Program-made: the position numbers and the translations under genes
Notes under the pieces: model-generated
Seen by the model: the letters and a program-made list of their open reading frames with translations, nothing else
Database searches by the model: none
Told to the model about the DNA's origin: nothing
Shown: piece after piece, positions 8,362 to 19,041 of the stretch
Position numbering within the stretch: position 1 is the first letter of the stretch
How the letters are laid out: every line of letters begins with the position of its first letter
Assembly (NCBI GenBank): GCA_020636955.1
Contig: JACJWY010000012.1
Location: 1-64,000, forward strand
Direction: 5' to 3'
Length of the DNA stretch: 64,000 bases
Source of the DNA: Thermoleophilales bacterium
GTDB lineage: Bacteria; Actinomycetota; Thermoleophilia; Solirubrobacterales; 70-9

Positions 8362-9687
8362 TCAGGCCAACAGGCCCGGTTCCTCGAGGTTGGTCCTGAC
8401 CGAAGCGAGGAACTCCGCCCCGTCGGCTCCGTAGAGGATCCGGTGATCGCAGGCGAGGGTGATCTCCATCAAGTGAGCCGAGCCGATCCCCTGGTCGGTG
8501 ACCACCGGGCGCTCGGCGACCTCGCCAACCGAGAGGATCCCGGCCTGTCCGGGATTTATGACTGCGTCGAAGCCGGTGACTCCGAACATGCCGAGGTTGG
8601 AGACGGTGAAGGTGCCACCAGCCAGCTCGGGGGGAGTGATTTCACCGGAGCGGACCCGGCCCGCCAGCCGGCGCGCTTCGTCGCTGATCTCGGCCAGGGT
8701 GAGGTGATCTGCGTCCGCGATCACGGGGACGACCAGCGAACCCTCGGTGGCGACCGCGATCCCCACATTGACCTTCGGGTACAGCTCGAAATGGTCATCG
8801 CGGAAGGCGGCATTGGCGAGCGGATGGCGCTTCAGGGCGATCGCCGCAGCCTTGACCACGAAGTCGTTCAGCGAGGGGACGGTCTCGCCTTCTGCGGCCT
8901 CGGCCTTGTACGCCGCCCGGACCTCGACCGCCCGGTTCATGTCGACCACGGTGCGGAGGTAGAAGTGGGGGATGGTCGCTTTCGACTCCGACATCCGCCG
9001 GGCGATCAGCTGCCGGGTCCGGTTGAGTTCGACGATCTCGGGAGTGCCCTTGGCCGAGTCCGAAGGAGTTGCGAAGGCCGGAGTTGTGGAAGTGGACGGG
9101 GCGGGCGGCGTGGATCCCGAGGCGGTGGCTGACCCGACCGCGGCCTCCACATCAACCTTGATGATCCGACCCCCGGGACCCGAGCCGGTCAGGCCGGAAA
9201 GGTCAATCCCCTTCTCCGCAGCAACCCGTCGGGCCAAGGGCGAAGCCTTGATCCGCTCACCGTCAGCGTGGGAGGCGGATGCCGATGGGGATCCCGCCGG
9301 CCGGACTTCGCCGGGAGTTCCGTCGGGACCCCCATCGGCATCCGCCATCTCGTAGGTGGCGGGCCGGGCCTCATCGGAGTTCGTGGTGTCGTCCGATAAA
9401 GGTTTCTCGGGAACTCCCGGCGAAGTCCGGCCCGAGGAACCTTTATCGGACGGCACCCCACCACCAACGCTGGCAATGGGTTCGCCGATTGGGCGGGTTT
9501 CTCCTTCGGGAACCAGGATCGAAAGGGTGCCGGCGAGGTCGGATTCGTAGACCATCGAGGCCTTGTCGGTTTCGATTTCGACCAGTTCGTCCCCGACCGC
9601 GACCTCGTCCCCGTCGGATTTGAGCCAGGCGAGGATGACCCCTTCTTCCATCGAATCGGTCAGGCGCGGCATGACGATCTCGGCCAT
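8362..9687 (-). CDS. pdhC: Dihydrolipoamide acyltransferase (E2) of a 2-oxoacid dehydrogenase complex
   Basis: 441 residues, three domains. Lipoyl domain 1-75 with the lipoylated lysine in ETDKASM (Lys42); long Gly/Ser/Pro-rich linker 76-144; peripheral-subunit-binding domain about 146-178 (ASPLARRVAAEKGIDL); catalytic domain about 205-441 (RRMSESKATIPHFYL, GMFGVTGFDAVINPGQ, DHRILYGADGAEF). The usual HxxxDG has Tyr in place of Asp. The true start is ATG 9687, one base overlapping the pdhB stop (TGATG); the frame is open further upstream inside pdhB but that is spurious. Linker residues about 79-99 and 115-138 are encoded by two palindromic elements. Its substrate may be acetyl, or branched-chain acyl if the complex is not PDH. 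Confidence 0.93.
   Translation of the reverse strand: MAEIVMPRLTDSMEEGVILAWLKSDGDEVAVGDELVEIETDKASMVYESDLAGTLSILVPEGETRPIGEPIASVGGGVPSDKGSSGRTSPGVPEKPLSDDTTNSDEARPATYEMADADGGPDGTPGEVRPAGSPSASASHADGERIKASPLARRVAAEKGIDLSGLTGSGPGGRIIKVDVEAAVGSATASGSTPPAPSTSTTPAFATPSDSAKGTPEIVELNRTRQLIARRMSESKATIPHFYLRTVVDMNRAVEVRAAYKAEAAEGETVPSLNDFVVKAAAIALKRHPLANAAFRDDHFELYPKVNVGIAVATEGSLVVPVIADADHLTLAEISDEARRLAGRVRSGEITPPELAGGTFTVSNLGMFGVTGFDAVINPGQAGILSVGEVAERPVVTDQGIGSAHLMEITLACDHRILYGADGAEFLASVRTNLEEPGLLA
9274..9346. repeat. Palindromic element in the E2 linker, copy 1
   Basis: Arms 9274-9296 and 9324-9346 pair at 22 of 23 positions around a 27-base loop. The loop contains CCGGACTTCGCCGGGAGTT (9301-9319), the exact reverse complement of the loop of the second palindrome 45 bases away. 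It is translated in frame as part of the E2 linker (residues about 115-138), where extra sequence is tolerated. Confidence 0.8.
9391..9451. repeat. Palindromic element in the E2 linker, copy 2 (inverted)
   Basis: Arms 9391-9411 and 9431-9451 pair at 20 of 21 positions around a 19-base loop, AACTCCCGGCGAAGTCCGG. The arms are unrelated to those of copy 1 but the loop is its exact reverse complement, so the two look like one element in opposite orientations with diverged arms. It encodes E2 linker residues about 79-99. Confidence 0.8.
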
Positions 9688-10712
9688 CAGTTCCCGCCTT
9701 GTCCCGGTTTGTCGGCTGTTCCCGGCAGCGCGCCTTCGGTCGCCGCCAGTACCGCCTGGATCACGTTCTCCTCGTGGGGGATCGCCGCCTGTTCCATTCG
9801 CCGCGAATAGGGCATCGGTACATCGGCCCCGGTTACCCGCTGGACCGGCGCGTCGAGCCAGTCGAAGGCCTGTTCGGTGATCAGGGTCGAGAGGTTGGCT
9901 CCGACCCCGCCGTGCGGCCACCCCTCCTCGACGATCACCGCCCGGCTGGTCTTCCGGACCGAATCCAGGATCGTGTCGAGATCGAGCGGCCTGAGGGTAC
10001 GGGGGTCGATCACCTCGGCCGAGATCCCGTGCTTCTCCTCCAGCTCTGCCGCTGCATTCTCTGCGACGTGGGCCATCTTGAGGATGCCGATGATCGTCAC
10101 GTCCCTGCCTTCGCGCCGGACGACCGCTTCGCCGAACGGAAGGATCCGGTCTTCGCCCTCGGGAACCTCGCCCTTGATCCCGTAGAGGCTTTCGTGCTCG
10201 ATGAAGATGACCGGATTCTCATCCCGGATCGCGGCCTTGAGCAGGGCCTTGGCATCCGCGGGGGTAGATGGGCAGGCGACCAGAAGACCCGGGACCTGCA
10301 GGTAGAGCGCCTCGAAGCTGTGGGAATGGGTGGGACCGAGCTGATGGCCGCCGCCACCTGGCATCCGGATCACCATCGGCACCCGGGCGTTGCCGTTGAA
10401 CATGTAGGGGATCGCCGCTGCATGGTTGACGATCTGGTCGAGGGCGAGCAGGGAGAAGTTCACGGTCATCAGCTCGACGATCGGCCGCAGCCCGGCCATC
10501 GCTGCTCCGACCCCCGCCCCGACAATCGTGTTCTCGGAGATCGGGGTGTCGCGCACCCGTTTTTCGCCGAATTCCTCGAGCAGGCCCTCGGTCACCTTGA
10601 AAGCCCCCTGGAATACGCCGACGTCCTCACCCATCACGAAGACATCCCCGTCGCGGCGCATCTCCTCGGCCATGGCGTCCCGGAGTGCCTCGCGCATGCG
10701 GATCTCGGCCAT
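9687..10712 (-). CDS. pdhB: 2-oxoacid (pyruvate) dehydrogenase E1 component, beta subunit
   Basis: Beta chain of the thiamine-diphosphate-dependent decarboxylase E1, which with the alpha chain decarboxylates the 2-oxoacid and acylates the E2 lipoyl group. 341 residues, family length. Seen: MGEDVGVFQGAFKVTEGL with the cofactor-site Glu, the metal-ion/phosphorylation-loop area GGGGHQLGPTHSHS with the active-site His, and the transketolase C-domain with PRTLRPLD and EEGWPHGG. Both its ends overlap neighbours by one base (TGATG), giving tight coupling to pdhA and E2. Pyruvate is the default substrate; acetoin or branched-chain 2-oxoacids cannot be excluded. Confidence 0.92.
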   Translation of the reverse strand: MAEIRMREALRDAMAEEMRRDGDVFVMGEDVGVFQGAFKVTEGLLEEFGEKRVRDTPISENTIVGAGVGAAMAGLRPIVELMTVNFSLLALDQIVNHAAAIPYMFNGNARVPMVIRMPGGGGHQLGPTHSHSFEALYLQVPGLLVACPSTPADAKALLKAAIRDENPVIFIEHESLYGIKGEVPEGEDRILPFGEAVVRREGRDVTIIGILKMAHVAENAAAELEEKHGISAEVIDPRTLRPLDLDTILDSVRKTSRAVIVEEGWPHGGVGANLSTLITEQAFDWLDAPVQRVTGADVPMPYSRRMEQAAIPHEENVIQAVLAATEGALPGTADKPGQGGN

Positions 10713-11839
10713 CAGTCCCTCACCCCGGGACGATTCTGTGGCTCGATCTCGCTTTCGCGGTCGGCAACCGACTCGGCCAGGTCGCGCGCAGCCGCCGGTG
10801 CTTCTTCCCCGAGCTCGCCGGGATGGGGTTCGGGCGAGCGTTCGTCGACCGCATACCAGCCCATCGTCTCGGAGACGACGTAGAGCTCTTCGTAGAGCGA
10901 TTCGAGCGCCGGATCGGGGGAGTTATCGGCGAACTGAACCGCGGCCTCCACGGTCTTGTCGGCTTGCTGCTTCGCGGCCTCGATGTCCTCCTCGCCAAGG
11001 ACTGCGTCCTCCAGGCAGACCTTGACGAAGTTCTCGATCGGGTCCTTCTGGCGCCACTCCTCGACTTCGGCCTTGTCCCGATATACCTCCGGATCGGCAG
11101 CTGAATGCCCGCGGTAGCGGTAGGTGAATGCCTCGACCAGGCTGGGTCGGCCCTTTGAGCGGACCTCCTCGAGGTGGACCGAGACCCGATCCCGGACTTC
11201 GAGCACGTCCATGCCGTCGATCCGCTCCCCCTCGATTCCGTAGCCCTCGGCTTTGTGTGAAAGGTCGGTGACGGCCGAGTGCCGTTCGATCGAGGTGCCC
11301 ATCCCGTAAAGGTTGTTCTCGACCAGGAACACGACCGGCAGTTTCCAGAGGGCGGCGAGGTTCATGGTCTCGCCGAAGTTGCCGGTGTTCGAAGCGCCGT
11401 CACCGAACATGCAGACCGTGACCGTGTCCTCTTCCCGGTACTGCGAAGCGAGCGCAAGGCCTGCCGCAAGGGGGAGGTTGCCTCCGACGATTCCGTAGCC
11501 GCCCATGAAGCGGCGCTTCGCGTCGAAGATGTGCATGGAGCCGCCGCGACCGCCGCTGGTCCCGGTCTCCTTGCCGAAAAGCTCCGCCATCACCGCGTCG
11601 GCCGGGGTTCCGCGGGCCAGTGCGTGGCCGTGGGTGCGGTAGGTACCGATCAGGTAGTCGTCCTCGCGCATTACCGATGTGGTGCCGACGATGGTGGCCT
11701 CTTCACCGATTGCCAGGTGAAGAAATCCCCCGGCCTTGGCCCGCTGGTACTGGCGACCCGCCTCTTCCTCGAAGCGCCGGATCAGGCACATCCGGCCAAG
11801 CAGTTCAAGACAGGTCTCGCGATCGGGAACCCGGGCCAT
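10712..11839 (-). CDS. pdhA: 2-oxoacid (pyruvate) dehydrogenase E1 component, alpha subunit
   Basis: Alpha chain of E1, 375 residues. It carries the thiamine diphosphate motif: GDGASNTGNFGE, ending about 28 residues later in VENN, and the phosphorylation-loop region YRYRGHSAADPE. The extra acidic C-terminal tail of about 40 residues after YAVDE is unusual but variable in the family. It is the first gene of the pdhA-pdhB-E2-E2-repeat ORF-lipB-lipA operon. The matching E3 (lpd) is not here but at 21.1-22.5 kb. The upstream gap (11840-12155) separates it from a divergent secreted-protein gene and must contain its promoter. Confidence 0.92.
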   Translation of the reverse strand: MARVPDRETCLELLGRMCLIRRFEEEAGRQYQRAKAGGFLHLAIGEEATIVGTTSVMREDDYLIGTYRTHGHALARGTPADAVMAELFGKETGTSGGRGGSMHIFDAKRRFMGGYGIVGGNLPLAAGLALASQYREEDTVTVCMFGDGASNTGNFGETMNLAALWKLPVVFLVENNLYGMGTSIERHSAVTDLSHKAEGYGIEGERIDGMDVLEVRDRVSVHLEEVRSKGRPSLVEAFTYRYRGHSAADPEVYRDKAEVEEWRQKDPIENFVKVCLEDAVLGEEDIEAAKQQADKTVEAAVQFADNSPDPALESLYEELYVVSETMGWYAVDERSPEPHPGELGEEAPAAARDLAESVADRESEIEPQNRPGVRD

Positions 11840-12155
11840 ACAAAGACCCTAGCGATTCTCCGAGGTCGGCTTTTTGGCTTACGGCCTCAAATCCACCGAC
11901 TGGTTTGAGTTATCTGGCCAACCCGCAAAGTGTTCGCAAGAAGATCGAAAGCCGCTACCGGAAAGCTGCGGCCACATTCAAAGCACTCGTTCGGGCATTT
12001 AGGCGAAGCCCGGACCGAACCAAGAGGAACCCGAATTGGAAGAAGTTCGCAAGCCAGCACCAGAGACTTTGTCGATGACCCGAATTGGTTGTCGCGGAAG
12101 GTCATCCCGAGTACAGTTGGCTGGTTGGACTCAAACCAGGGAAAGTGAGAAGAGA
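11840..12155. other. Divergent intergenic region pdhA / secreted propeller gene
   Basis: A 316-base gap between two divergently read genes. It should hold promoters for the pdh-lip operon (minus) and for the secreted protein (plus). Apart from the plus-strand promoter candidate at 12089-12117 I see no gene, RNA or repeat; short open frames in it have no recognisable content. Confidence 0.5.
12089..12117 (+). promoter_or_regulatory. Candidate sigma-70-type promoter
   Basis: TTGTCG (12089-12094) and TACAGT (12112-12117) are separated by 17 bases and end 38 bases before the TTG start of the secreted propeller gene. This is a by-eye match only. Confidence 0.35.
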
Positions 12156-13154
12156 TTGATCCGAGTAAGGGGTTTGTTCGCGGCGTTGATGGTCGCGGCA
12201 ATCGGAATGGCAGGGATTGCCCAGACGGCCAGCGCGGCGGGACCGCCGTTGCCGGTGGCAAAGAACGGGAACCCGGTGAAAGTTTTCGCCAGCGGAGTTG
12301 CGATCCCGACCCAGATTGCCTTCAAGGGCAAGGTCGCGTTTATCTCCGGCGGTGCCGAAGGGAAGGTCAAGGGCGGCCTTTACTACGTGAAGCCCGGCTC
12401 GACCAAGCCGAAACGGGTTCCTGGCACGCCGCGGGTGGCCTTTGGCGTCACCTGGCATCACGGCCACCTCTACGTGAATGTGGGAACAAGGATCCTGGTC
12501 CTCCGCGGCTGGACGGGCTCGAGGTTCAAACACTCCAGGACCCTGGTCGGCTTCAAGCGAAGCAAGTTCACCAGCTTCAGCGGCCTCGAGTTCGGCCCGA
12601 ACGGTCGTCTCTACACCGGAGTTGGCGTCCAGTTCGACGCCAAAGCAGGCAACAGGGCATATGCGAACTCGGTGATCTCGATTGACAAACGGAGCGGCAA
12701 GATCCGGACCGTTTCAACCGGGTTGAGACAGCCCTGGATGCTCACTTTCGTGAAGGGCATTCGCAGCCCCTACTTCAGCGTTCTCGGCCAGGACACGCCG
12801 AAGGGGACCAAGGCGCCCGATCTGATCGTCAAGGCGACGCAGGGCGCCAATTTCGGTTTCCCGCGGTGCAACTGGTACAACGTCAAGGTCTGCAGGAAGC
12901 TTCACTTCACCAAGCCTCTGCTGACTTTTGCGGCGGCCGACCCTTCGCCTTCCCCGATGGGAATCACGGCCAAGGGTCACAAACTCTTCGTCGCCATGTT
13001 CGGCAACCAGTCGATCATGGTCACGAACACTGCCGGAGCGAAGCCGAAGGACTTCGTGACCGGATTCGTGGCTCCTGCTCTGCTGGCCCACTACCACGCC
13101 GGATACCTGTACATGGGTGATCTGACCGGACAGGTTTACCGGGTCAAGGCCTAG
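12156..13154 (+). CDS. Secreted beta-propeller protein (sorbosone/glucose dehydrogenase-like fold)
   Basis: About 332 residues. The start is probably TTG at 12156, preceded by GAGAAGAG; this places an export signal (VRGLFAALMVAAIGMAGIAQ, then TASAAG) right at the N-terminus, whereas the longer open frame would bury it. The mature part has repeated strands such as GGLYYVKPGSTK, LEFGPNGRLYTGVG and NSVISIDKRSGKIRTV, plus PSPMGITAKGHKLFVA, as in NHL/sorbosone-dehydrogenase six-bladed propellers. Two cysteines (CNWYNVKVC) may form a disulfide. The enzyme activity, if any, is unknown. A possible terminator follows 11 bases after the stop. Confidence 0.72.
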   Translation: MIRVRGLFAALMVAAIGMAGIAQTASAAGPPLPVAKNGNPVKVFASGVAIPTQIAFKGKVAFISGGAEGKVKGGLYYVKPGSTKPKRVPGTPRVAFGVTWHHGHLYVNVGTRILVLRGWTGSRFKHSRTLVGFKRSKFTSFSGLEFGPNGRLYTGVGVQFDAKAGNRAYANSVISIDKRSGKIRTVSTGLRQPWMLTFVKGIRSPYFSVLGQDTPKGTKAPDLIVKATQGANFGFPRCNWYNVKVCRKLHFTKPLLTFAAADPSPSPMGITAKGHKLFVAMFGNQSIMVTNTAGAKPKDFVTGFVAPALLAHYHAGYLYMGDLTGQVYRVKA

Positions 13155-13165
13155 CCGACACAGCA

Positions 13166-13185
13166 GCCCGGCCAGTCCGCCGGGC
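13166..13185 (+). terminator. Short GC-rich hairpin after the propeller gene
   Basis: Stem GCCCGGC (13166-13172) with GCCGGGC (13179-13185) and a six-base loop, beginning 12 bases after the stop codon. No T-run follows, so termination is only likely, not shown. Confidence 0.4.
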
Positions 13186-13284
13186 AGACATTCAAGGGGG
13201 CGATTCGTGCCGAACAGGTGGCGGATCGCCCCCAGTTTGTTTCGGGAAGCTTTGTGAGGATCGATCCCCTCGTAGGCTTTGTCC

Positions 13285-14781
13285 ATGCCGGAATGGCTTT
13301 ACGACATCGGGGTCGGCCTCCTCGCCGCATGCGTGCTGGCGGGATCGATTCCCCTGCTCTCGGGGCTCTGGCAATACGCGCTGATCGGCGTACACGGCGC
13401 TCGCAACCACCTGCCATACACCGAGGACTTCACGCCGCATACGGCCGTGGTCGTTCCGGCCTGGAACGAGGCGGCGGTGATCGGCGGGACCATCGACCGG
13501 CTGACCAGCCTCAACTATCCCGAAGAAAGTCTGCGCGTCTACGTGGTCGACGATGCAAGCGACGACGGCACCCCGGAGATCGTCGAGGCGAAAGCCGCCC
13601 AATACCCGGGCCGGGTTTTCCATCTGCGACGGGAAGATGGCGGTCAGGGCAAGGCCCACACCCTCAACCACGGTCTCGAGATCATCCTTGGCGAAGACTG
13701 GGCAGACGCGGTCCTGATCATCGACGCCGACGTGATCTTCGAACGCGACGCGCTCAGAAGAATGACCCGGCACCTGGCCGATCCCGAAGTCGGCTCGGTC
13801 ACCGCCTACATCAAGGAGGGCAGCTACCCCGCCAACTACATGAAGCGCTTCATCGGTTTCGAGTACGTCACGGCGCAGGCGGCAGCCCGCCGTTCGCAGA
13901 ACGTGATCGGGGCGATGGCCTGCCTGGCCGGCGGTGCCCAGCTCCACTCAAGGGAAAGCCTGGTCGAGATCGGCGGTCATGTGGATGTCGACACGCTGGC
14001 CGAAGACACGGTGACCACTCTGCTCACCCAGGTCAACGGACGCCGGGCCATATTCGAAGGTAACGCCGTGGTCTGGGCCGAGGAGCCGGGCGATGTCAAC
14101 GGCCTCTGGAAGCAGCGTCTGCGCTGGGCCCGCGGCAATGTCCAGGTAAACCGCCGCTTCCGGAAGATCTGGTTTCGCCGCTGGCGCTACGGCCGCCTGG
14201 GCGGGTTCAGCTTCGGCCTGTTCTGGTACGCGACATTCCTCATGCCGGCCTTCATGATCACTTCGTCCATCTCCCTGGTCTGCCTCTACCTGCTCAACTA
14301 CGGGTATTCGCTCGAGGCCTTTCGGGCGCTCTGGATGATCAATGTGTTCACCTATGTGGTGGTCACTTCGTTCTCGCTGATGATTGACCCCGAAACCGCC
14401 AAAAAATCATGGCGACAGGCGATCTTCTTCCCGGGCTTCGTCTCGCTTCTGATCATCATCGGCACCTGTTTTCCGCCGGTCCATGAACAGCTGATTCCGG
14501 ATTTGGCCAGCCATATCGGCGTGACCCTGGACGAAACGGCAGCCCGGGCTTTTCTGCTGTTCGCATACGTCTGGCTTTCCTTCTCGATGGTGGTCGCGTG
14601 GCTGGCCAAAGTGGTCGAGAACACCAGACTGAAGTTTCTGGCCCCGGTACTGGTTTACACGGCCGGTTTCGGGGCGCTGCTTTCGGCGATCACATTGGCC
14701 TCCTGGATCAAGGAGGCACGCGGCGAGGAAACCCGCTGGGAGAAGACCGAGAAGACCGGTCAGGTGGCGGTTGGCGCATGA
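13285..14781 (+). CDS. Processive family 2 glycosyltransferase, membrane-bound
   Basis: 498 residues. An N-terminal membrane segment is followed by a GT-A domain: VVPAWNEAAVIGGTI (donor site), VVDDASDDGT, the IIDADVIF metal motif, and acceptor/processivity motifs in AEDTVTT and KQRLRWARGN (a Q-x-x-RW type). Four C-terminal membrane helices follow. This architecture is that of cellulose, hyaluronan and poly-GlcNAc (PgaC/IcaA) synthases, which make and export a polysaccharide through the inner membrane. The sugar cannot be read from sequence. The ATG at 13285 is chosen over a TTG two codons upstream. Its stop overlaps the next small membrane ORF as ATGA. Confidence 0.87.
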   Translation: MPEWLYDIGVGLLAACVLAGSIPLLSGLWQYALIGVHGARNHLPYTEDFTPHTAVVVPAWNEAAVIGGTIDRLTSLNYPEESLRVYVVDDASDDGTPEIVEAKAAQYPGRVFHLRREDGGQGKAHTLNHGLEIILGEDWADAVLIIDADVIFERDALRRMTRHLADPEVGSVTAYIKEGSYPANYMKRFIGFEYVTAQAAARRSQNVIGAMACLAGGAQLHSRESLVEIGGHVDVDTLAEDTVTTLLTQVNGRRAIFEGNAVVWAEEPGDVNGLWKQRLRWARGNVQVNRRFRKIWFRRWRYGRLGGFSFGLFWYATFLMPAFMITSSISLVCLYLLNYGYSLEAFRALWMINVFTYVVVTSFSLMIDPETAKKSWRQAIFFPGFVSLLIIIGTCFPPVHEQLIPDLASHIGVTLDETAARAFLLFAYVWLSFSMVVAWLAKVVENTRLKFLAPVLVYTAGFGALLSAITLASWIKEARGEETRWEKTEKTGQVAVGA

Positions 14782-14915
14782 CCACTCAGGAGGATTGGGA
14801 TCACCAGCTGGAGATGGGCAATGACCTGAGGGTCGAACAACGCCTGATCTGGAAAGAGGCGGTCGTCGTGGTACTGGTTCTTATCGTCGCCGCGGTCAGG
14901 ATATTCGTGGTCTGA
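14778..14915 (+). CDS. Small single-span membrane protein coupled to the glycosyltransferase
   Basis: 45 residues: a charged N-terminal part (MTTQEDWDHQLEMGND) and one hydrophobic helix (EAVVVVLVLIVAAVRIFVV). The ATG overlaps the glycosyltransferase stop as ATGA, which is good evidence of translation. It ends one base before the stop codon of the convergent kinase gene. A small membrane subunit next to a PgaC-like synthase recalls PgaD/IcaD, but those have two helices and I see no sequence similarity, so the role is inferred from position. Confidence 0.6.
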   Translation: MTTQEDWDHQLEMGNDLRVEQRLIWKEAVVVVLVLIVAAVRIFVV

Positions 14916-17338
<2,423 letters not shown>

Positions 17339-17357
<19 letters not shown>

Positions 17358-18049
17358 ACCGCCCGGCCGAACTCGTAGCGGCCGATGTGCTCGCGCTTGT
17401 GGCTGTCGGTGCTCAGGAGGATCGGTACTCCGGCGTCAACGAACGGCCTCAGTGACCGGGCGGTCGGACATCTCCAGCGCTCGCTGATCTCGATCATGTT
17501 GCCGGTCCGGCCCACGGTTTCGGCGAGCGAGGCGAGCGCTTCCTCCGGTACCGCGCTCTCGTCCAGCCCGATCTTGGGAAGGATGCTGAACATGTGGGCG
17601 ATCACCATGTGGTCGTATTTCTCGCTGGCATTTGCGGTCGATTCGATGATTGCCGCGATCACATTCTGCGCGGTCATCGAACCGTCCTCGATCGCGGCCT
17701 TGACCTCCCTCGGGTGATGGGGCCCGTCGGCAAGCGGCACCTGATGGTCGGCGGCATAGATCCGGTCGATACCTTCGGGCAGGACCGGTGGCAGGTCGAG
17801 ATCACCGGCAGTGTTCAGCAGCTTGGCTTCGATGCCGCAGATCAACTCGATCCCGGTGGTCGGCCTGAGGTGCTCGATCGCCTCCACGTAGTCCGGGAGG
17901 TAGTCGGTGTCGACCCTTACGTGATCAACACAGGTAAGTTGCTGAAGCCCAAGTGACTCCGCTTCTTCGATGTTCTCCTCGATCGTGTTGTTGCCGTCGG
18001 AAAACGTCGAATGGACATGCATGTCCTGCTTCGGTACGGGGGTGCTCAC
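17339..18049 (-). CDS. PHP-domain metal-dependent hydrolase
   Basis: 236 residues. It begins with the PHP metal motif DMHVHSTFSDG and has further metal-ligand residues in CVDHVRVDTDY, CGIEAKLL, AADHQVPL and the closing STDSHKREHIGRY. PHP proteins are trinuclear metal phosphoesterases such as histidinol phosphatase, but this one sits with an ATP-grasp ligase and a PIG-L deacetylase, so the substrate is probably a small molecule or glycan precursor rather than histidinol phosphate (inference). Its GTG start overlaps the ATP-grasp stop as GTGA and its end overlaps the kinase start. Confidence 0.8.
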
Positions 18050-19041
18050 GGGCCCGAGTCCGCCTGCTCGACCATCGCCTCGATTTCGGAAAAGTCGAAT
18101 ACCTCTTCGGCAAAATGTCGCACCATCGCGACGTCGCGGAAGGGGATCGGCCCGGCCGGCAATTCGTGGCCGAGTGCTTCCTCGACGGCCAGGCGTGGCA
18201 TGTCCACACCGGCCGCGATGGTCAACGGCATGGTCCCGGGAAAGCGCGGATTCACCTCGAGCAATGCGGGGACGCCCTCGGTCGCCCCCTTGGCCTGAAC
18301 ATTGGCGACCGTTGTCAGGCCGATCAGGCGGGCCACCTCGGCTCCGAATTCCTGAAGCTCCTCGTCGTGGCTGGTTCGCCCGGTGATCGCGATGCCGGAA
18401 TCCACCTTCAGTCGTTCCCGCGGCACCACCGCCAGCACCTCACCTTCGCGGCTCGCGAAAACGTCAAGCGAATACTCGGGTCCGGGCAGCAATTCCTGGA
18501 CCAGCAGGGTTGCGTCCCGCTCCAGGTTCTCGAGCCCGGCAACGTCATCGACCATCCTGATTCCGCGGGAACCGCTGCCGCTGCGGGGTTTGACGATCAC
18601 CGGGAGCTCGACTGCCGCAGGGTCGAAACCCTGATCGACCAGCACCGTCTTCGGTACCCGGACCTTGCCCGCACAGCTGCGGTCAAGCTCCCACTTGTCC
18701 AGACAGGTCTCCAGAGTCTCCACCGAGGCGACCACGGCGTCCGTCCCGGCCTGCCGGAACTCCTCCAGCCGCCGGGCGACCGGCAACAGTTCGGTGTCGA
18801 CGGTCGGAATCAGGAGGTCGATGTCGAGATCCGTGCAGATCGAAAGCAGGCGGTCGGCGAAGGCCGGGTCATCGCCACGCGGCAGCAGCATCCGGTGATC
18901 GCCGTCAACCAGGTAAAGGCCGGTTGCATAGGGGTCGATGTCCCCGGAGAAGAGCTCATAGCCGGCTCCGGTCAGGTCCTTGATGATCGAATAACCGGAG
19001 GGACCGCCGGTACCGGTAATCAGGATCCGGGGCTCAGCCAT
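18046..19041 (-). CDS. ATP-grasp ligase (carbamoyl-phosphate-synthase-like)
   Basis: 331 residues. N-terminal Rossmann-like pre-ATP-grasp domain starting ILITGTGGPSGYSIIKDL, then the ATP-grasp fold: VIVKPRSGSGSRGI (ATP-binding lysine and glycine loop), LVQELLPGPEYSLDVF and the metal-binding LLEVNPRFPGTMPL. Such proteins join a carboxylate to an amine or thiol through an acyl-phosphate. The substrates are unknown; relatives occur in antibiotic and cell-surface pathways. It overlaps the receiver-deacetylase gene by eight bases and the PHP gene by four, so all are one operon. Confidence 0.85.
   Translation of the reverse strand: MAEPRILITGTGGPSGYSIIKDLTGAGYELFSGDIDPYATGLYLVDGDHRMLLPRGDDPAFADRLLSICTDLDIDLLIPTVDTELLPVARRLEEFRQAGTDAVVASVETLETCLDKWELDRSCAGKVRVPKTVLVDQGFDPAAVELPVIVKPRSGSGSRGIRMVDDVAGLENLERDATLLVQELLPGPEYSLDVFASREGEVLAVVPRERLKVDSGIAITGRTSHDEELQEFGAEVARLIGLTTVANVQAKGATEGVPALLEVNPRFPGTMPLTIAAGVDMPRLAVEEALGHELPAGPIPFRDVAMVRHFAEEVFDFSEIEAMVEQADSGP

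Noticed and set aside
11930..12148. 72-codon plus-strand frame in the pdhA upstream gap
   Set aside because: No conserved content, no ribosome site, and it overlaps the likely promoter of the propeller gene.
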